Part shown: piece by piece, positions 17,201 to 19,997 of the stretch
Layout of the letters: every line of letters starts with the position of its first letter
Numbering within the stretch: the first letter of the stretch is position 1
Source: Bacteroidota bacterium
Lineage (GTDB): Bacteria > Bacteroidota > Bacteroidia > Cytophagales > Cyclobacteriaceae
Direction of reading: 5' to 3'
NCBI GenBank assembly: GCA_023412765.1
Contig: JAEZBX010000297.1
Location: forward strand, 1-19,997
Length of the DNA: 19,997 bases
The notes under the pieces: model-generated
What the model was told of the DNA's origin: nothing
What the model saw: only the letters and a program-made list of their open reading frames with translations
Databases searched by the model: none
Translations under genes and position numbers: made by a program

Positions 17201-18400
17201 CTACATTTCCAGCTTGAGGAAATCGTTGCCGAGCGCACAAACGAATTACTGGAGTTAAATAAAATACTGCGCCAGCGAAACGAAGAACTCGGAAAGGCAC
17301 AGAGCTTACTTCAAACTGTTCTTGATTCATCTGTTGAACTGGTTGCCGCATTTGATACCCAGCTGAATTTTACATTTGTGAATCGGCGATTCGGCAACAT
17401 TATAAACAAGACACCGGAACAGTTGATTGGCAAGAATCTACTGACAGTAGATCCAGATGCGGAAAGAAGTGACGAGTACAAAATGCTTATGCGAGCGCTT
17501 AGCGGCGACGTTGTCCACATCCCGGCGCGCCAGCCACATCGTGATAAAAGTCTGATCTTCGAAACTTTTGTCATTCCTTTGAAGCATCACGGCCAAATAA
17601 CAGGTGCTGTTTCACTTCAACGGGAAATCACTTCTCTGGTGAATTTATCGGAGAGTCTTAAGGTCTCGAATGATCAACTCAAGCGATCCAATGAAGACCT
17701 GCAGCAATTTGCGCATGTGACGAGCCACGATCTTAAAGAGCCTGTCAGAAAGATCAAAATGTATGGAAATATTTTGAGCACAGAATATTCAAGTTACCTT
17801 CCTGAGAAGGGTAAAGACTACTTAATAAAGATTGAGAAGGCAAGCACTCGGATATCGTCGATGATCGACGGAGTTTTGCAGTACGCGACGGTTGATGTGT
17901 CCGATCAATTGATGCAAGCTATAAATCTAAACGACACAATTAGAAGTGTTATTGAAGATCTCGAAATTCCCATCAAGGAGCATGGTGCAGAATTTGAATA
18001 CGGGGAACTGCCGACTATTAACGGCTACCCTACCCTCATCCATCAATTGTTTTACAACCTGGTAAATAATTCTTTGAAATTTCGGAGAAAAGGCGTCGCA
18101 CCAAAAATTACCATTTCGCGATCTACACTCACGTCGTCTGAATTGCAGGAAATTCCTTCAAGCTCTTTCAAGATAGAGTTACAAGACAATGGCGTTGGAT
18201 TTGATCAGACCTACGCTGAGAGAATCTTTGAATCATTTACCCGTCTATACGCAAAGGACATATATGAAGGAACAGGTTTGGGACTTGCCCTTTGCAGAAA
18301 GATCGTCATCAGGCACGGTGGAATCATCAAAGCAATGGGTGAATTGAATAAAGGTGCTAAATTCATAATTTATTTTCCGCAATCAATTTTGTCACCGTGA
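14273..18400 (+). CDS. Hybrid sensor kinase with two histidine kinase cores, an internal receiver and several PAS domains
   Basis: This 1375-aa protein has no membrane segment that I can see, so it is probably cytosolic. Order of parts: an N-terminal PAS-like sensor (about 25-160, with FPIAIYWGKDLVLMYNEAW); a GAF-like region (about 165-315); HisKA with NISHEFRTPLTL, H344; HATPase_c with N462, DTGVGIAE (489-496) and GTGIGLS (519-525); a receiver at about 605-720 (D611/D612, phospho-acceptor D654 in SDIMMP, S684, K706). Three PAS domains follow (about 730-848, 855-975, 1010-1120), with a helical linker at about 975-1010. Last comes a second kinase of the phytochrome-like class: HVTSHDLKEPVRK with H1152, N-box NLVNNS (1262-1267), DNGVGF (1305-1310) and GTGLGLAL (1333-1340). 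Both kinase cores keep their key residues. It overlaps the response regulator downstream (GTGA). The signals sensed are unknown; no cofactor-binding Cys or heme motif is obvious. Confidence 0.93.
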   Translation: MLDNINSRDVNFLSQGGPALELIRSIDWTRSPIGAPEKWSQSLRSALSICFNSNFPIAIYWGKDLVLMYNEAWSPIPGNKHPWAFGKTAIEVWPEIWKDIEPQFEKAFTGISGGSKDALLPMQRHGYTEECYFDFTFTPVYGESGKVEGIFNAVIETTYRVINERRGAILQRLTENINGINTEKEVFIKSAEILEAAEKDISFFCIYEIDSGMPQLRAYSKSIDPIKMREWPLAEAAESNGSKLITDLESLFENVPTKHWPEQPTEAVVLPLKGNEGNILGFVVGGLSARRRADKDYIGFFESISKIVSGELNTLQSLAKERERAESLAQIDRAKTAFFSNISHEFRTPLTLMASPLEEVLTTADYLHRDHKDHLQTSLRNTLRLQKLVNTLLDFSKIEAGKLEATMRLVNVGQMTRDLASSFRSAIESGGLEFDVSIDDQISPVLIDPDMWEKIVLNLISNSFKYTERGKISVELVARASTVRLYVSDTGVGIAEEHLEKIFERFYRVNNEGVRSQEGTGIGLSMVKELVQLHKGEIKVDSKVGQGTTFVVSLPVDTENKHVDSFKSTGTNISIAQKAFIEEALKWDPITNSDSKSVSMKGSRARVLVADDNADMREYIWRVLSNDFDLITVNNGEDAYLKAQEILPDLIVSDIMMPKLDGFGLLKKLKSNLTTRNIPVIFLSARAGEVAKVEGIEAGVDDYLVKPFSAKELLARVGNTIAINKTRRATEKEFFRLFLQLPAHIHVFTGPDHVVEFFHPLGKKTIGRDITGQKIREALPEFEGQGFFEVLDRVYQNGETVSLPASRALIPGEDGQEEYYYSISYLPWRDADGSIRGVLQFTFDISEQTKAELAIRESEERFRVLANSIPQFVWIADATGKVEYMSNQWERYTGLSAEEGKARFSSLIHEDDVTQVRKLWAEALTTKTAWTSDFRLKNVKTGDYKWFYGHTVPLKDDQGEVVRWIGSASDITQQKNLHFQLEEIVAERTNELLELNKILRQRNEELGKAQSLLQTVLDSSVELVAAFDTQLNFTFVNRRFGNIINKTPEQLIGKNLLTVDPDAERSDEYKMLMRALSGDVVHIPARQPHRDKSLIFETFVIPLKHHGQITGAVSLQREITSLVNLSESLKVSNDQLKRSNEDLQQFAHVTSHDLKEPVRKIKMYGNILSTEYSSYLPEKGKDYLIKIEKASTRISSMIDGVLQYATVDVSDQLMQAINLNDTIRSVIEDLEIPIKEHGAEFEYGELPTINGYPTLIHQLFYNLVNNSLKFRRKGVAPKITISRSTLTSSELQEIPSSSFKIELQDNGVGFDQTYAERIFESFTRLYAKDIYEGTGLGLALCRKIVIRHGGIIKAMGELNKGAKFIIYFPQSILSP

Positions 18401-18771
18401 AGATATATCTCGTCGATGATGATTCGGAAGAAGCTGAACTCTTTGGTGAGGCCATCGAACGCATCGATAGTTCAATTGAGCTTGTATGGCATCATGACGT
18501 CATGGAGGCACTGGATGATCTTATAAGAGCGGATACCCCACCCGATATCCTCTTTTTGGACCTAAACATTCCCAAGATTTCCGGCAAACAGCTTCTCAGC
18601 CTTTTACGAATGAATAAGCAGACAAAAGATCTGCCAATCGTAATTTATAGCACTTCAATCTCGAAAAAAGATATCGAAGACACGGAGCCTTATGGGGTAA
18701 AGGCATTTCTCCAGAAGCCGGAGGATTTTAACAAACTTGTAAGTCGGATTAGGGAGATAATGGAAAATTGA
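18397..18771 (+). CDS. Single-domain response regulator (CheY/Rcp1-like)
   Basis: A 124-aa stand-alone receiver: acidic residues D7-D9, phospho-acceptor D55 in LFLDLNIP, T86 in IYSTS, and K107-P108 in FLQKPEDF. There is no output domain. The start is GTG at 18397, overlapping the TGA of the kinase (GTGA at 18397-18400), so the two are almost certainly co-translated. Short receivers of this type usually follow bacteriophytochrome-like kinases (the Rcp1 pattern), and the second kinase core of the upstream protein belongs to that class. The likely partner is therefore H1152 of that protein, while H344 probably serves its internal receiver D654. That assignment is inference. Confidence 0.93.
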   Translation: MKIYLVDDDSEEAELFGEAIERIDSSIELVWHHDVMEALDDLIRADTPPDILFLDLNIPKISGKQLLSLLRMNKQTKDLPIVIYSTSISKKDIEDTEPYGVKAFLQKPEDFNKLVSRIREIMEN

Positions 18772-18788
18772 AATTGGAAAGTGGAAAT
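18761..18788 (+). repeat. TGGAAAT micro-array over the response regulator stop codon
   Basis: TGGAAA-like units start at 18761, 18769 (TGAAAT), 18775 and 18782, with spacings of 8, 6 and 7. They straddle the TGA stop (18769-18771). It is the same unit as the array after the permease gene near 4149-4165. Confidence 0.6.
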
Positions 18789-18841
18789 TTCGCTCGATGG
18801 AAGATTTTTCATACGCTCATAGTTTGCACCCGTACTATCCT

Positions 18842-18954
18842 AGAATCCCGAAGGGCATTCAATGTGAATAGCCCCGGGTGACGCTGGGGTGAAACCCAGA
18901 GGCGTTACCCGGGGTTACATGCAGGCAGCAACCTCAACCCCGCGGATGGCGTTG
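18842..18954 (+). repeat. Dispersed structured repeat, copy 2
   Basis: Starts AGAATCCCGAAGGGC. Outer hairpin arms are CCCCGGGT (18872-18879) and ACCCGGGG (18907-18914), with GACGC/GCGTT and TGGG/CCCA inside. The downstream stem is CAACCCC (18935-18941) with GGCGTTG (18948-18954), which has one C-C mismatch. The tail that follows (18955-19087) is only loosely related to the tails of the later copies. Confidence 0.85.
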
Positions 18955-19087
18955 TCCCAGGATGGCGGACTAAGATCAAACGATCACCTTCTGATTTCAG
19001 CCGACGATGCGCCTACCTTTTCCGTTAGCACAGCATAGGATTGCCTCCATTCGGCTGCCCTTCAAATTAACTTCCGAGCAACACTCC

Positions 19088-19525
19088 AGAATCCCGAAGG
19101 GCATTCAATGTGAATAGCCCCGGGTGACGCTGGGTGAAACCCAGAGGCGTTACCCGGGGTTAACATGTGGGATCGACACCAACCCCGAAGGGGTTGAACC
19201 TTGTCTCAAAATCCCGGACTAACCTTGCGTGACTCGCCAATTGTAATTTGTTCTTTCTAAAATCTAGCCTGTTCGTTAGTACGGCAACAGATAGTTTGCC
19301 TTCGCTCAGGCTTTTCAATGTAATAGCCTGGTGACGCTTGTGAAACCAGGACCATTGCCTGAGGATAAGTGGAATGTAATGTAACCTTTCCCAGGATGGG
19401 TAATTCAAGGGCAAACAAATTGTATTTTTAGTTTGCTTTCCATTCGCGCATACCCTATCCATTAGCACTGCCCCCGTATACGATGCCTTGAGTTTCCATC
19501 AAAATCGCCTTCCGAGCGACACTCC
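19088..19525 (+). repeat. Tandem structured repeat unit 1 (438 bp)
   Basis: Unit with copy 3 of the hairpin: arms CCCCGGGT (19118-19125) and ACCCGGGG (19152-19159), second stem CAACCCC/GGGGTTG with a GAA loop (19180-19196). A conserved tail follows (TTGTCTCAA, ATCCCGGACTAA, TTGTTCTTTCTAAAA, TTAGTAC), then the sister hairpin at 19305-19363. The unit ends in CGCCTTCCGAGCGACACTCC, leading into the next. The minus-strand open frame across it (19160-19468) has no family features and is best seen as chance. Confidence 0.85.
19305..19363 (+). repeat. Diverged sister hairpin in unit 1
   Basis: Outer arms are CTCAGGC (19305-19311) and GCCTGAG (19357-19363), inner arms CCTGGT and ACCAGG. It keeps the words TTCAATGT, AATAGCC, GGTGACGCT and GTGAAACC of the main hairpin in the same order, while the stems are rebuilt from other bases. 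Confidence 0.75.
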
Positions 19526-19928
19526 AGAATCCCGATGGGCATTCAATGTGAATAGCCCCGGGTGACGCTGGGGTGAAACCCAGAAGCGTTACCCGGGGTT
19601 ACATCCTGTGAGCGACACCAACCCCGAAGGGGTTGAACCTTGTCTCAAGATCCCGGACTAAGCTTGCGTGAGTCGCCATTTCTATTTGTTCTTTCTAAAA
19701 CCTAGCCTGTTTGTTAGTACGCAACAGATAGTTTGCCTTCGCTCAGGCTTTTTCAATGTAATAGCCTGGTGACGCTTGTGAAACCAGGGCCATTGCCTGA
19801 GGATAAGCGGAATGTAATGAAAGCTTACCCGGGTGGGTTCCCCCATTCGCGCCTACCCTATCCGTTAGCACAGCCCCGGAATACGATGCCTTGAGTTTCC
19901 ATCAAAATCGCCTTCCGAGCGACACTCC
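19526..19928 (+). repeat. Tandem structured repeat unit 2 (403 bp)
   Basis: Same order of parts as unit 1. The main hairpin arms are 19556-19563 and 19591-19598, the second stem 19619-19635, the sister hairpin 19742-19801. It lacks about 35 bases that unit 1 has before CATTCGCGC, which accounts for the shorter length. The CCCGAAGGG start is here CCCGATGGG, still able to pair. Confidence 0.85.
19742..19801 (+). repeat. Diverged sister hairpin in unit 2
   Basis: Arms CTCAGGC (19742-19748) and GCCTGAG (19795-19801), inner CCTGGT/ACCAGG. It is 437 bases after the unit 1 copy, which confirms the tandem period. Confidence 0.75.
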
Positions 19929-19997
19929 AGAATCCCGAAGGGCATTCAATGTGAATAGCCCCGGGTGACGCTGGGGTGAAACCCAGAAGCGTTACCC
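19929..19997 (+). repeat. Structured repeat unit 3, cut by the window edge
   Basis: Starts AGAATCCCGAAGGGC, with the left arm CCCCGGGT at 19959-19966. The right arm is cut after ACCC at 19997. The array continues beyond the window. Confidence 0.85.

Noticed and set aside
19160..19468. 102-aa minus-strand open frame in the right-hand repeat array
   Set aside because: It translates the hairpin repeats themselves, shows no family features and has no equivalent long frame in the sister unit at 19526-19928.
18842..19997. Possible CRISPR array
   Set aside because: Repeat units are hundreds of bases long, intervals are irregular (246, 438, 403) and the stretches between hairpins are themselves alike; no cas gene is present.

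Overview
The window reads as chromosome of a Bacteroidota bacterium, most likely Cytophagia-like (a Chryseolinea/Ohtaekwangia sort of organism). The reasons are: two 'PadR-type' FtsX/MacB permeases carrying the N-terminal prefix domain (pattern ED/EE-x-x-GDL) that are typical of Cytophagales; a LytTR response regulator coupled to a histidine kinase; a GxxExxY protein; a very large PAS-rich hybrid kinase; little use of Shine-Dalgarno sequences; and gene ends decorated with short phased micro-repeats. This placement is inference from gene families, not from a marker gene.

Layout. 1-832: the tail of a probable sensor kinase and its LytTR response regulator. 833-1367: intergenic, with the first copy of a dispersed hairpin repeat. 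1374-4039: a two-gene operon for a molybdenum hydroxylase of the isoquinoline 1-oxidoreductase type ([2Fe-2S] subunit, then a Tat-exported molybdopterin subunit). 4168-7223 (minus): a PadR regulator overlapping an FtsX-type permease. 7453-7839 (minus): a GxxExxY protein. 7840-8143: an intergenic region filled with AATCC micro-repeats facing both ways. 8144-9052: a PD40 beta-propeller probable lipoprotein. 9082-10125 (minus): a plant-type O-methyltransferase. 10471-13152: a second prefix-domain permease with no PadR beside it but a strong inverted repeat upstream. 13192-13784 (minus): a dihydrofolate-reductase-family gene split by a frameshift. 13785-14272: intergenic, with inverted micro-repeat arrays around two GGAGCC hairpins. 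14273-18771: a 1375-aa kinase with two complete kinase cores and, overlapping its stop codon, a single-domain response regulator. 18772-19997: no gene; a tandem array of long, structured repeats that runs off the window.

How it works together. Two signalling modules (LytTR pair; dual kinase plus receiver) and one PadR-controlled export-type permease make this a regulation-rich stretch. Four adjacent gene pairs share 4-nt ATGA/GTGA stop-start overlaps, which suggests translational coupling.

The least explained part is the non-coding DNA. Several intergenic spaces hold arrays of 7-9-nt units with a different unit at each site (AATCC, TGGAAAT, TTCNNNN, GGTATAA), mostly touching a start or stop codon. 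In addition, a CCCCGGGT/ACCCGGGG hairpin family occurs five times, with base changes that preserve pairing and with a diverged sister hairpin inside the same tandem unit. These are the best candidates for something not well described.
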